From assembly GCA_050633165.1 (NCBI GenBank), contig JBOEFZ010000039.1, forward strand, positions 1 through 46,463: a stretch of 46,463 bases of DNA. The letters are read 5' to 3'. Shown in pieces: positions 1 through 7,538 of the stretch. This stretch comes from TMED27 sp050633165 (lineage in GTDB: Bacteria > Pseudomonadota > Alphaproteobacteria > Micavibrionales > Micavibrionaceae). The notes below the pieces were generated by a model, which did not search any database, was not told the origin of the DNA, and was given only the letters and a program-made list of their open reading frames with translations. Positions within the stretch are counted from its first letter, which is position 1; every line of letters starts with the position of its first letter. A program made the translations under genes and the position numbers.

Positions 1-345
1 GCGCGGAATTTGGATTATGTGCGGGCGGCGCATGCGTTGGGGGTTTCGAATTTGACGATTATGCGGCGGCATGTGCTGCCCAATGCGATGGTGGCGACGT
101 TGACCTTTATGCCGTTTATTTTGACGGGGTCGATTACGGCGCTGACTTCGCTTGACTTTTTGGGGCTTGGGTTGCCGCCGGGGTCGGCTTCGCTTGGGGA
201 ATTATTGGCGCAGGGGAAGAATAATTTGAATGCGCCCTGGCTTGGGATGGCGGCGTTTATGAGTTTGGCGGTGATGTTGACATTGCTCACATTTATTGGT
301 GAGGCGGTGCGGGATGCGTTTGATCCGCGCAAAACTACGCTTTAG
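1..345 (+). CDS. yejE: Peptide ABC transporter permease, C-terminal part (YejE-like, truncated by window edge)
   Basis: The frame is open from the first base, so this is the 3' end of a longer gene; about 114 residues are visible. The permease EAA-type cytoplasmic loop is recognisable near the start (YVRAAHALGVSNLTIMRRHV, then LPNA), followed by hydrophobic segments typical of the DppC/OppC/YejE permeases (FMPFILTGSITALTSLDFLG and FMSLAVMLTLLTFIGEAV). It ends with the usual short tail EAVRDAFDPRK. These inner-membrane subunits pass oligopeptides imported from the periplasm. The matching double ATPase (yejF-like) lies about 11.7 kb downstream at 12037-13641 on the same strand, so the transporter genes appear separated by the arginine cluster. 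The YejE name rests on the family motif plus that partner; DppC/OppC-like is the alternative. Confidence 0.85.
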   Translation, partial: ARNLDYVRAAHALGVSNLTIMRRHVLPNAMVATLTFMPFILTGSITALTSLDFLGLGLPPGSASLGELLAQGKNNLNAPWLGMAAFMSLAVMLTLLTFIGEAVRDAFDPRKTTL

Positions 346-513
346 TAGAGCTTGTGAAATATTATTACATAACCATTGCATTATTAGCACTAAAATAGCG
401 CAACATACGCTTGCATGACTTACCAGAATCCGTATATACGTTATCTCGAATTTACTACGTAGCACTTTAGATATTTACCCGAAATTTTAACGATTTTGAC
501 GTGAGGAATATTT

Positions 514-1227
514 ATGTCACCAGTAAATTCTGCGCGCGCTACGGCTGCGCGTGTTCAACGCAATATACCTACATCCCTGACAATTCGCTTTACGAATGCG
601 CGCGATATGAAGGCGGTGGAAAGCCTGTTCCACGGCACGAGCAAAGAGAAGCTAGACCCCAAACGTAAAGTACGAGCTCGTAGCAAGGAAGAGTTGGAAG
701 CGCCGATTTCCGGCGGAAGCGCGATTATCGCGACCGACCAAGACGGGCTTATCCGGTTCTTTGCGATGGCTTCGGATCATTTCAAATATACGCATAATGC
801 GATGGCGGTGACGGAGATTGGCGGGATCATGTCGGATGTTGGTGGATTTAAGTTGACGCAGGTTGCGTCTGCCATGCTTGCACTCAGTGAGACGATGCGA
901 TTGCGGGAGGAATATCCATGTTTGAGATCGCACGGACTGCATGCGCTTGTGGCGAATGATAATCCGGCGGCGCAAAAAGTTTTTGGACGCGATTCGCAGT
1001 GGGACGGTGTCGCATGTGATCAAAAGCGTGGCACTTTATTTGACACCCAAGGGAAATACAGCCAAGACAATGATCGCGCCGCGCGCATTTGGTATGGGTT
1101 TCAGGATGCGGCGCTTCATGCGGCGCGGGAGCGTACGATGAAAACCATTCACGCGGGGGCGCTGACCTCCAAAAGCGGAGAAAGCATTGCGGTGAATTTG
1201 GATGCACGGGTTCATACGCTCGTTTAG
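514..1227 (+). CDS. GNAT-like N-acyltransferase, unassigned substrate
   Basis: A 237-residue protein. Residues about 22-60 read like the opening of a GNAT fold (LTIRFTNARDMKAVESLF), and residues about 145-160 (HALVANDNPAAQKVF) resemble the C-terminal N-x-x-A-x-x-x-(F/Y) segment of GNAT enzymes. The middle (EIGGIMSDVGGFKLTQVASA) may replace the acetyl-CoA loop, but I do not see a clean R/Q-x-x-G-x-G/A motif, so the family call is moderate. GNAT enzymes transfer acyl groups from acyl-CoA to amines. The gene lies directly upstream of an M20 amidohydrolase and near arg genes in a cluster without a recognisable argA or argJ. A role in making an N-acyl amino acid is therefore conceivable, but it is inference from context only. 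The start ATG is 168 nt after yejE with a gaggaat stretch upstream. Confidence 0.55.
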   Translation: MSPVNSARATAARVQRNIPTSLTIRFTNARDMKAVESLFHGTSKEKLDPKRKVRARSKEELEAPISGGSAIIATDQDGLIRFFAMASDHFKYTHNAMAVTEIGGIMSDVGGFKLTQVASAMLALSETMRLREEYPCLRSHGLHALVANDNPAAQKVFGRDSQWDGVACDQKRGTLFDTQGKYSQDNDRAARIWYGFQDAALHAARERTMKTIHAGALTSKSGESIAVNLDARVHTLV

Positions 1228-1267
1228 AGGGCTTGGATAATGTGGTGTGTCGTGGCATGATTTGGGC

Positions 1268-2461
1268 ATGAACATACGCAATTCCATTCACGATCTATCC
1301 GAAGAAATTACAGCCTATCGCCGTGCGATGCATGAGAATCCGCAGACGGGGTTTGAGGAGGAGTTTGCCTCTGGCCTTGTGAAAGAGTGTTTGAGCAAGT
1401 GGGGCATTCCGTTTGAGGATGGAATTGCGGTGACGGGTATTGTTGCGACGATTGAAGGGGAGAGTAATGAGAGCGGGCGCGTGATTGGCCTACGGGCGGA
1501 TATGGATGCACTGGATATTTTGGAGGAAGCGAATAAGCCGCATGTTTCCAAGATTAAGGGCAAGATGCATGGGTGCGGGCATGATGGGCATACGGCGATG
1601 CTCTTGGGCGCGGCGAAGTATTTGAGCGAAAACCGGAATTTTGATGGGAAGGTGCATTTGATTTTCCAACCTGCCGAGGAAGGCATGGGAGGTGCGCACC
1701 GAATGATTGAGGAAGGCTTGTTCGAGCGTTTCCCGATGGATAGCGTTTATGGCCTGCATAATTGGCCGCGCTTGGCGAAGGGGACGATCGGGATGCGCGT
1801 TGGGCCGATTATGGCGGCGGCGGAGCGGTTTGATATCGCGATTAAGGGGATTGGTGGGCATGCCGCGATGCCGCATAAATGCATTGATCCGGTTGTGGTG
1901 GGATCGGCGATTGTGGCGAATTTGCAGACATTGGTGAGCCGGACGGCTATTCCGACCGAGGCGATTGTGATTTCGGTGACGAATTTTAATGCAGGAACGG
2001 GAGCGTTTAATGTTATTCCGGAGACGGCGCAGCTCAGCGGGACTTTGCGCGTGTTTGATGAAGAGCTGCGTCAAGATATGCTGGCGCGGATACCGAAGAT
2101 GGTGGCGGATACTGCGGCGCTTTATGGAGCGAGCGCGGAATGCACTTTTATGAAAGGCGGCTATGACCCCACGGTGAATAGCGCGGAGGAGACGGCGTTT
2201 TGCGCAGGTGTGGCGCGGGATATGATTGGCGCGGAGAATGTCGATACCGATGTCGCGCCGGTCATGGGCGCGGAGGATTTTGGCGCGATGTTGATGCAGG
2301 TTCCGGGCTGCTATATCTTTATGGGGCAAGCGGAGGAAGATGAATCCTCGATCCATAATCACATGGTTCACACGCCGCAATATGATTTTAACGACGCGAT
2401 CATCCCGATGGGGGTTGAGTATTGGGTGCGGGTGGTTGAGGGGGCGCTTGCGAAGAATTGA
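1268..2461 (+). CDS. M20 family amidohydrolase (HipO/M20D type)
   Basis: A zinc- or manganese-dependent amidohydrolase of the M20D group, which removes N-acyl groups from amino acids or opens related amides. From the ATG at 1268 the protein has 397 residues, close to the family length. Metal-binding signatures are visible: RADMDALDI at about 76-84, HGCGHDGHTAM at 101-111 (Cys103 and His105 as expected for M20D) and PAEEGMGGA near 140. The dimerisation insert begins around residue 175. A GTG at 1247 gives seven extra residues (MSWHDLG), but the family usually starts near the NIRNSIHDL segment, so I chose the ATG. The gene sits upstream of the arginine operon. Activity as an N-acetylornithine or N-acylglutamate deacylase would fit the pathway gap, but M20D enzymes also act on hippurate-like and other acyl amino acids. 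Confidence 0.88.
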   Translation: MNIRNSIHDLSEEITAYRRAMHENPQTGFEEEFASGLVKECLSKWGIPFEDGIAVTGIVATIEGESNESGRVIGLRADMDALDILEEANKPHVSKIKGKMHGCGHDGHTAMLLGAAKYLSENRNFDGKVHLIFQPAEEGMGGAHRMIEEGLFERFPMDSVYGLHNWPRLAKGTIGMRVGPIMAAAERFDIAIKGIGGHAAMPHKCIDPVVVGSAIVANLQTLVSRTAIPTEAIVISVTNFNAGTGAFNVIPETAQLSGTLRVFDEELRQDMLARIPKMVADTAALYGASAECTFMKGGYDPTVNSAEETAFCAGVARDMIGAENVDTDVAPVMGAEDFGAMLMQVPGCYIFMGQAEEDESSIHNHMVHTPQYDFNDAIIPMGVEYWVRVVEGALAKN

Positions 2462-2681
2462 ACCGCAGAGACGCAGCGTTTTTAAACGAGCAGGAACGAA
2501 GAATTTCATTGTTGCACGGCGACGCCGTTATATTTTGAACCACTGCGATCACAACGAACACGACGATTTTGTATTTACGTTGATATGAGTGCGGTGTCGT
2601 TGTGATCTTTGTGTGCGTTGTGGTTTACAAGAATCCCTGCGGCGCTTGAAATATTCTTCGTAACTTCGTTTCTTCGCGTTT
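2461..2681. repeat. Outer imperfect palindrome, interrupted by another palindrome
   Basis: The left arm starts AACCGCAGAGACGCAGCG right at the M20 stop codon and includes ACGAAGAATTTCA. The right arm, read in reverse complement, gives AAACGCGAAGAAACGAAG followed later by ACGAAGAATATTTCAA. The two arms are imperfect matches and surround a second, better palindrome at 2538-2625, suggesting insertion of one element into the loop of an older one. The rest of the 455-nt gap to the next gene holds the promoter and leader listed below. Confidence 0.5.
2538..2625. repeat. Palindromic element of the ACCAC-arm family (nested copy)
   Basis: The left arm 2538-2566 (AACCACTGCGATCACAACGA and onward) pairs imperfectly with the right arm 2597-2625, whose reverse complement begins AACCACAACGCACACAAAGA. 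The 30-nt loop holds no gene. The arm sequence is very close to the arms around the GxxExxY gene at 9763-10224, so the two copies are probably the same subfamily. Confidence 0.7.
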
Positions 2682-2708
2682 ATCGTCACTCTACTTAAAA
2701 ATAAAAAT

Positions 2709-2738
2709 TTGACAAATACGCCTGTTTCACGACATATG
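2709..2738 (+). promoter_or_regulatory. Candidate sigma70 promoter of the arginine operon leader
   Basis: A perfect -35 hexamer TTGACA lies at 2709-2714. Weak -10 candidates are ACATAT at 2732 (17-nt spacer) or CATATG at 2733 (18-nt spacer). Transcription would begin close to 2745, almost exactly on the ATG of the small leader ORF, so that ORF may be leaderless. There is no strong Shine-Dalgarno before it. Confidence 0.55.
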
Positions 2739-2743
2739 GGTTT

Positions 2744-2819
2744 CATGAAAAATACGAACGCTAGCAACAGCCGACGACGCCCTCGCTAAATCCATCCGAT
2801 TAAGCGGGTATTTTTCATG
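2744..2819 (+). promoter_or_regulatory. Putative arginine attenuator: terminator-like hairpin plus competing long-range stem
   Basis: Two structures can be drawn. First, a hairpin at 2782-2808 pairs CGCT (2784-2787) with AGCG (2803-2806) and AATC with GATT around loop CATCC, and is followed by TATTTTT, so it resembles an intrinsic terminator that starts inside the last Arg codon of the leader ORF. Second, a perfect 12-bp inverted repeat joins CATGAAAAATAC (2744-2755, containing the leader ATG) to GTATTTTTCATG (2808-2819, containing the U-tract). A ribosome stalled on the Arg codons would cover the 5' arm of the first hairpin. This is a structural reading by eye with no energy calculation. Confidence 0.55.
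2745..2789 (+). CDS. Putative arginine leader peptide, 14 aa
   Basis: A short ORF with codons giving M-K-N-T-N-A-S-N-S-R-R-R-P-R then TAA. Four of the last five codons are arginine (cga cga cgc, then cgc after a proline). It lies between a TTGACA promoter and the first gene of a run that contains argC, argB, argD, argF, argG and argH. Amino-acid biosynthetic operons in proteobacteria are often controlled by short leader peptides rich in the end-product residue, whose slow translation under starvation prevents termination. The stop codon lies inside a terminator-like hairpin (2782-2815), as expected for such a device. That it is translated and regulatory is inference; the ORF, the Arg run and the hairpin are seen directly. 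Confidence 0.65.
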   Translation: MKNTNASNSRRRPR

Positions 2820-2916
2820 CCTATTTTCCTTTGAAATTCTTATCTTGCTTAATTGGACTCTTGAATGAGATGCCAAAGAATTGCATTGTGTTTAAACACT
2901 TAAGAAGACTGATAAA

Positions 2917-3963
2917 ATGACAAAAATACAGATTGATAAAATAGCCTCCGTGACGAAAAATCTGGAGCTGAGCCATCAGGAGAAATTAACCGATACGCTA
3001 TCTTGCGCGATGGGTGCGGTGTTGGCGGTTGAGGTGCTTGAAGATAAGAGCGTTTATAATGAGCTGGAGCTGCCTTCGGGGCGGATGAGTAAGCTTAAGA
3101 AGGGCGATATTTTGGCCGTGGCGCTGGGCAATCGGATGGCGTTGCAGGGGTTTGTGGGGCATTTGCCAAGCTCGCTTAAGGTGGATGATGTTATTCATTT
3201 GCTGAATTTTGGTGGTGTTGCGGGGGTTTGCACATCCGCGAATGTGCAGGAGGTGGGTGAGCCGCTTCGGGTGCGGGTGCTTGGCGGCATTGTGCGTAAG
3301 GGCAAGCAGGCGAATATCGGCGATGCGGTGAAGTTTAAGCCGCTGGATGTGATGAAGAATGATATTCCCCTTATCATCACGACGGGAACGTCGATGGATA
3401 GTGGGAAGACGACCGTGGCGATTGAGGTGACAAAGACCCTCACGCGGATCGGAATGAATTTGGCGGGCACGAAGCTTACGGGCGTTGGCGCGCAGCGGGA
3501 TTTGTTCAAGATGGCAGATTACGGCATTCGCGATGGTGTGACGTTTGTGGATTGCGGCGTGACTTCGACGGCTAATATGCCGGACGACCAAATGGTTGCG
3601 GTGGCGAAGGGGGCGATACAGCATTTATCCAAGGCTAAGCCCGATGCAATTATCGTCGAATTTGGTGATGGGTTGATGGGCAAATATGGCGTAAATGCGA
3701 TTTTGCAAGATCCTCAGATACAGGCGAATGTGAAGCTGCATATTGGTTGCGCGCGGGATCCTGTTGGCGCGATTGGCTTGGCACGGGAATGTGCGGCGAT
3801 CGGGCTGCCGATTGATGTGATGAGCGGGCCGGTGACGGATAATCAGGTGGGCCAAGATATCTTGCGCGAGCAGTTGAATGTGCTGACTTATAATGCGTTT
3901 AAGCCGAATAATGAGTGGCTGGATTTGGTGATAGCGCGGTGGGCGGTGCAGTATGCAGCTTAA
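2917..3963 (+). CDS. P-loop NTPase-fold protein, first gene of the arginine operon (DUF1611-like?)
   Basis: A 348-residue protein in two parts. Residues 1-145 look like a small beta-rich domain with no motif I recognise. From about 150 there is a Walker A-like loop, TTGTSMDSGKTT, within a beta-alpha fold like the MobB/BioD/CobB group of P-loop proteins. Later segments VTFVDCGVTST and DAIIVEFGDGLMGKYG resemble the layout of DUF1611 proteins, one of which (DgcN) has been reported as a D-glutamate N-acetyltransferase. That resemblance is from memory and weak. The gene follows the Arg-rich leader and directly precedes argC, so it is probably co-regulated with arginine synthesis. Supplying or handling an N-acylated intermediate is possible, since argA and argJ are absent here, but this is speculation. 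Confidence 0.7.
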   Translation: MTKIQIDKIASVTKNLELSHQEKLTDTLSCAMGAVLAVEVLEDKSVYNELELPSGRMSKLKKGDILAVALGNRMALQGFVGHLPSSLKVDDVIHLLNFGGVAGVCTSANVQEVGEPLRVRVLGGIVRKGKQANIGDAVKFKPLDVMKNDIPLIITTGTSMDSGKTTVAIEVTKTLTRIGMNLAGTKLTGVGAQRDLFKMADYGIRDGVTFVDCGVTSTANMPDDQMVAVAKGAIQHLSKAKPDAIIVEFGDGLMGKYGVNAILQDPQIQANVKLHIGCARDPVGAIGLARECAAIGLPIDVMSGPVTDNQVGQDILREQLNVLTYNAFKPNNEWLDLVIARWAVQYAA

Positions 3964-3972
3964 CCTTCCCAC

Positions 3973-4050
3973 TTTGCCTTTGCGCGTTGTTGCGAGGCTC
4001 CTCAGGTAGGTTAACTACATTTCGTCGCTCGCGCCTAGCGCAAAGGCAAA
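3973..4050. repeat. Perfect 13-bp inverted repeat between P-loop gene and argC
   Basis: TTTGCCTTTGCGC at 3973-3985 is the exact reverse complement of GCGCAAAGGCAAA at 4038-4050, with a 52-nt loop. It does not start with the ACCAC arm of the other intergenic palindromes. There is no T-tract, so it is not an ordinary terminator; it may be another repeat family or an mRNA-stabilising hairpin. Confidence 0.65.
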
Positions 4051-4085
4051 TTGAAAAGATTACGAATTTAAAGACTGAATGAATT

Positions 4086-5057
4086 ATGATTAAAGCATCG
4101 ATAATTGGAATTACGGGGTATACGGGGCTGGAGTGTTTGCGGCTTTTGCTCGCGCATCCGCATGTTGAGATTGCACAGGTGACGGGGCGTGAGGATGCGG
4201 GCAAGGCCATTGGTGATTTATATCCGCATTTGGCGCATATGGATTTGGGGGTTAGCGCGTATGATGCGCAATCGATCATTGATACGAGTGATGTTGTGTT
4301 TGTCGCCCTGCCGCATATGGCGGCGCAGGATATTGTGGCGGCGCTACATGGCAAGGTTAAGGTCGTTGATTTGTCGGCGGATTATCGGCTGGATGATGTT
4401 GCGATTTATGAGAAATATTACCAGGAACATAAGCACCCTGCCCTTCTGTCCGAGGTGGTTTATGGCGCGCCGGAATTTCATCGGGAGGTGATTAAGGGCG
4501 CGGATAGCGTGGCGAATCCCGGGTGTTTTGCTTTGCTCGCGCAGATTATGCTCTATCCGTTTGCGGGTGCGATTGAGCGGGCGGATATTATGGCGATTAC
4601 GGGGTCTAGTGGCTCTGGCAAATCGGCGAGTGAGGGGACGCATCATCCGGTTCGCTCGCATAATATGAAGAGCTATAACATTAATGCGCATCGGCATATT
4701 CCCGAGATTACGCGCACGGCGCAGATTGATGAAACGCAGATGAACTTTGTACCGACTTCGGGGCCGTTTGTGCGGGGAATTTTTGCTACGGCGTTTGTGA
4801 AAACGGATGCGGCGCCGAAAGATGTTTATGGTGATGCGCCGTTTGTGCGGGTTACAGATTGCGTTGCGTTGGCGAATATTGTCGGGTCGAATTTTTGTGA
4901 TGTAAGCTTCACGAAAACCGAAGGTGGCTATATCGTGCAAGGGGCGCTGGATAATTTGGTGAAGGGCGCGGCGGGATGCGCGGTGCAGAATATGAATTTG
5001 ATGTTTGGGTTGGATGAAGGTGAAGGTTTGATGAATTTGGGGGCAATATACCCTTAA
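4086..5057 (+). CDS. argC: N-acetyl-gamma-glutamyl-phosphate reductase
   Basis: NADPH-dependent cytoplasmic reductase that converts N-acyl-gamma-glutamyl phosphate to the semialdehyde, the third step of arginine synthesis. The N-terminal nucleotide-binding motif GITGYTGLE is at 8-16. The catalytic cysteine is Cys147 in VANPGCF, and a conserved histidine segment AHRHIPEI lies near 201-208. The signature ITGSSGSGKSASEG follows the active site. At 323 residues it is a normal-length, single-domain ArgC. The PGCFA motif and the HNMKSYNINAHRH stretch are closer to the ArgC form I associate with Bacteroidetes-like sequences than to the usual PGCYPT form; which acyl group it prefers cannot be read from sequence. 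It is followed by a palindrome and argB. Confidence 0.93.
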   Translation: MIKASIIGITGYTGLECLRLLLAHPHVEIAQVTGREDAGKAIGDLYPHLAHMDLGVSAYDAQSIIDTSDVVFVALPHMAAQDIVAALHGKVKVVDLSADYRLDDVAIYEKYYQEHKHPALLSEVVYGAPEFHREVIKGADSVANPGCFALLAQIMLYPFAGAIERADIMAITGSSGSGKSASEGTHHPVRSHNMKSYNINAHRHIPEITRTAQIDETQMNFVPTSGPFVRGIFATAFVKTDAAPKDVYGDAPFVRVTDCVALANIVGSNFCDVSFTKTEGGYIVQGALDNLVKGAAGCAVQNMNLMFGLDEGEGLMNLGAIYP

Positions 5058-5065
5058 AAAAAATC

Positions 5066-5155
5066 ACCACAAAGACACTAAGAACGCAAAGCGCCACAAA
5101 GAAAAAATAATTTAAAAAACTTTGTGAAGCTTAGTGAGCTTTTTGTCTTTGTGGT
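5066..5155. repeat. Palindromic element (ACCACAAAG type) between argC and argB
   Basis: The left arm 5066-5101 begins ACCACAAAGACACTAAGAAC, and the right arm 5120-5155 in reverse complement begins ACCACAAAGACAAAAAGCTC. The loop is about 18 nt and AT-rich. The whole intergenic region is little more than this hairpin. The transcript would form a long imperfect hairpin in either orientation. Confidence 0.8.
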
Positions 5156-5173
5156 AAAAAATGGAATAGAATT

Positions 5174-6076
5174 ATGAGCAAGAAAAACAAAATACCGCAA
5201 TTTTTTATCAATGGATTTTACGAGAGTAAGTTTAAGGATAATCTGTTTGTCATTAAGGCGGGCGGGAAGATTGTCGAGGATGAGGCGGCGCTTGAGAGTT
5301 TGTTGTCGAATATTCGGGCGCTTAATCATGTCGGGATTAAGGTTCTGCTGATTTACGGTGGCGGGCGTGCGATTGATGAATTGGCGGCGGCGCGCGGGGT
5401 TGAGGTTAAGAAAACCGGCGGCAAGCGGATTACGGATGCGGCGAATATGCAAGTCGTGAAAGAGGTTTTGGGCGGGGATTTATCGCTTCGCGTATCCTCG
5501 GCGATGGCGCGGGTTAAGCTGGATGGGTTGTCCTTGAATACGATTCCTGCGGATTGGGCGGATGTTGAATTGCGCCCGAAATGCGAAGGGGATGATTTTA
5601 CGGGCGGCATTAAGAGTGTGGATGCGCGGAATATTAATCGCGTGATGCGGAGTTATAACTTTATCGCATGTGCGTGCATGGCGATTTGCGACAATGGGGC
5701 GATTTGCAACATTAATGCCGATACCATTGCGACACAAATCGCAATCGGGGTGAAGGCGCATAAGTTGATTTTCCTATCGGATGTTGACGGGGTTAATATT
5801 GGCGGCGAGACGGCGCATCTTATTACAGATGCGCAGATTGACGGCTATATTGCCGATGGCTCCGTTACCGGCGGGATGCAGGTGAAGCTCGAGAGCTGTA
5901 AGGATGCGATGAATGCGGGGGTTAAGCGGATTCACCTTATTAATGGCTTGCGGGAAAATGCGTTGCAATCGGAAATTTTTGAATCGACAGGGCCAGGAAC
6001 GATGTTAATCCCCGAAAATGCGCGCGAGGCGTATGATAACGAAGTTGCGACGCAGCGGATTATTGAAGGGAAATGA
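5174..6076 (+). CDS. argB: N-acetylglutamate kinase
   Basis: Amino acid kinase fold enzyme that phosphorylates the gamma-carboxyl of N-acetylglutamate with ATP, the second step of arginine synthesis. The kinase glycine motif FVIKAGGKIVED is near residues 24-35, LLIYGGGRAIDEL near 59-71 and the Asp-containing LIFLSDVDGVNIGG near 198-210. The C-terminal MLIPENAREAY is typical. At 300 residues it is the ordinary stand-alone length, with no fused acetyltransferase domain, so the cluster still lacks a visible N-acetylglutamate synthase. It lies between two palindromic elements with no strong Shine-Dalgarno, the start ATG at 5174 being only 18 nt after the upstream palindrome. Confidence 0.92.
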   Translation: MSKKNKIPQFFINGFYESKFKDNLFVIKAGGKIVEDEAALESLLSNIRALNHVGIKVLLIYGGGRAIDELAAARGVEVKKTGGKRITDAANMQVVKEVLGGDLSLRVSSAMARVKLDGLSLNTIPADWADVELRPKCEGDDFTGGIKSVDARNINRVMRSYNFIACACMAICDNGAICNINADTIATQIAIGVKAHKLIFLSDVDGVNIGGETAHLITDAQIDGYIADGSVTGGMQVKLESCKDAMNAGVKRIHLINGLRENALQSEIFESTGPGTMLIPENAREAYDNEVATQRIIEGK

Positions 6077-6107
6077 TAGATTTGGAGCACCGCAGGCATT
6101 AAATTTT

Positions 6108-6187
6108 AACCACAGATGGACACAGATAAACACAGATTTTCATTTGTAAAAAACATGATCTGTGTTCATCCGTGTTTATCTGTGGTT
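6108..6187. repeat. Palindromic element (ACCACAGAT type) between argB and argD
   Basis: The left arm 6108-6137 begins AACCACAGATGGACACAGAT. The right arm 6158-6187 in reverse complement begins AACCACAGATAAACACGGAT. About 27 of 30 positions match, which makes this the best-paired copy in the window, with a 20-nt loop. The arms are built of near-repeats of ACACAGAT. Confidence 0.85.
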
Positions 6188-6231
6188 TTAAAAATGTTAC
6201 GGCTGCGCCGCGTTAGAAAAAGGACAAAATT

Positions 6232-7431
6232 ATGAGTGATGCGAAACAGATTATTGATGAGACATTGGAGCATTTGGTGAAGACCTATGCATTGCAGCCC
6301 GTTGTGATGGATCATGGGGATGGGGTTTATACGTGGGATACGGACGGGAAGAAGTATCTGGACTTTGCGGCGGGGATTGCGGTGGCGAGTTTGGGGCATA
6401 ACCACCCTGCCCTTGTTAAGACGATTACGGAGCAAGCGCCGCGTTTGATGGCGCTGCAGCCTTCCTACACGACGAGAGAGAAGCACAAAGCGACAAAGTT
6501 GCTTTCCGATACCACTGGTTTTGATTTGATCTATTTTTCGAACTCGGGGACGGAGAGTGTCGAGGCGTGTTTGAAATGCGCACGGAAATGGGCGTATGAC
6601 GAGAAAGGCGAGCAAGCGAACGAGATTATCGCGTTTCGGAACTCGTTTCACGGGCGGACATATGGTTCGGCGTCGGTAACGGAGAAGTTTCATTCGCAGC
6701 CGTTCTTTAATCCCTATGTTGGCGGTATTCAGTGGGCGAATTTCAATGATATCGAGAGCGTTCGGGCGGTGGCGGATGCGAGTAAGACGGCGGCGATTAT
6801 TGTTGAACCCGTGCAGGGGGAAGGCGGTTTGACGCCTGCTGATCCGGCGTTTTTGCAGGGGCTACGGGAGCTTTGTGATGCGCTTAATATCTGCCTTATT
6901 TTTGATGAGGTGCAGACGGGGTTCGGGCGGCTTGGGACGTATAATGCCTATGATGCGTTCGGGGTGAAGCCGGATTTGGCGGCTTGGGCGAAGGGTATGG
7001 GCGCGGGCTTTCCCGTTGGCGGCATGGGCGGACGAGAGAAATTCGCCAGCGCGATTACGGCCGGAACGCACGGCACGACTTATGGCGGAAATCCGCTTGC
7101 TTGCGCGGTTGTTGGGTGCGTGGTTGAGGAAATGCAAAAGCCAGAATTTATGGCGAATATTCGCGCGGTTTCCAAGGTTTTGTTTGATGGGTTGGAGGAT
7201 ATCAAGCGTAAGTCCAATAAAATTGAAGAGATTAAGGGGCTTGGCCTTATGATCGGGGTGAAGACTATTTTCAAGACGCCTGATGTGCTCAAGCATTTGC
7301 AGAAAAACGGTATGATGGCGACGTTGGCGGGCGGGGATGTTTTACGCCTGACGCCCCCATTGGTTTTGAATGAGGATGAGGCGCGTGAAGGCTTGGCGAT
7401 ATTAGAAAAGACCTTGCAGGAGATGGAATAA
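6232..7431 (+). CDS. argD: Acetylornithine aminotransferase
   Basis: Pyridoxal-phosphate class III aminotransferase that makes N-acetylornithine from the semialdehyde with glutamate as donor (cytoplasm). Visible signatures are the substrate segment LDFAAGIAVASLGHNHP, the phosphate-binding SGTES at about 104-108, NSFHGRTYGS, EPVQGEGG, and DEVQTGFGRLG. The PLP lysine is Lys254 in AAWAKGMGAGFPVGG. The TTYGGNPLACAV segment completes the active site. At 399 residues the gene is full-length. Its N-terminus and motifs fit ArgD rather than 4-aminobutyrate transaminase, and the position between argB and argF supports this. Confidence 0.93.
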   Translation: MSDAKQIIDETLEHLVKTYALQPVVMDHGDGVYTWDTDGKKYLDFAAGIAVASLGHNHPALVKTITEQAPRLMALQPSYTTREKHKATKLLSDTTGFDLIYFSNSGTESVEACLKCARKWAYDEKGEQANEIIAFRNSFHGRTYGSASVTEKFHSQPFFNPYVGGIQWANFNDIESVRAVADASKTAAIIVEPVQGEGGLTPADPAFLQGLRELCDALNICLIFDEVQTGFGRLGTYNAYDAFGVKPDLAAWAKGMGAGFPVGGMGGREKFASAITAGTHGTTYGGNPLACAVVGCVVEEMQKPEFMANIRAVSKVLFDGLEDIKRKSNKIEEIKGLGLMIGVKTIFKTPDVLKHLQKNGMMATLAGGDVLRLTPPLVLNEDEAREGLAILEKTLQEME

Positions 7432-7438
7432 GGAGCTC

Positions 7439-7526
7439 ACCACAAAGTCACAAAGAACACTAAGTTTCACAATTTTTTTGATTAGATTTTCTTGGTGGTA
7501 CTTTGTGCCCTTTATGACTTTGTGGT
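7439..7526. repeat. Palindromic element (ACCACAAAG type) between argD and argF
   Basis: The left arm starts ACCACAAAGTCACAAAGAAC at 7439. The right arm ending at 7526 in reverse complement reads ACCACAAAGTCATAAAGGGC and onward. It fills nearly all of the 107-nt gap and ends 12 nt before the argF start. Confidence 0.8.
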
Positions 7527-7538
7527 AAAAATAGAACG

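Noticed and set aside
1490..2509. Long minus-strand ORF across the M20 gene (339 codons)
   Set aside because: Arg/His-rich translation without motifs, fully antisense to a clear M20 enzyme; similar shadow frames lie opposite argG, the phosphomutase and lepA.
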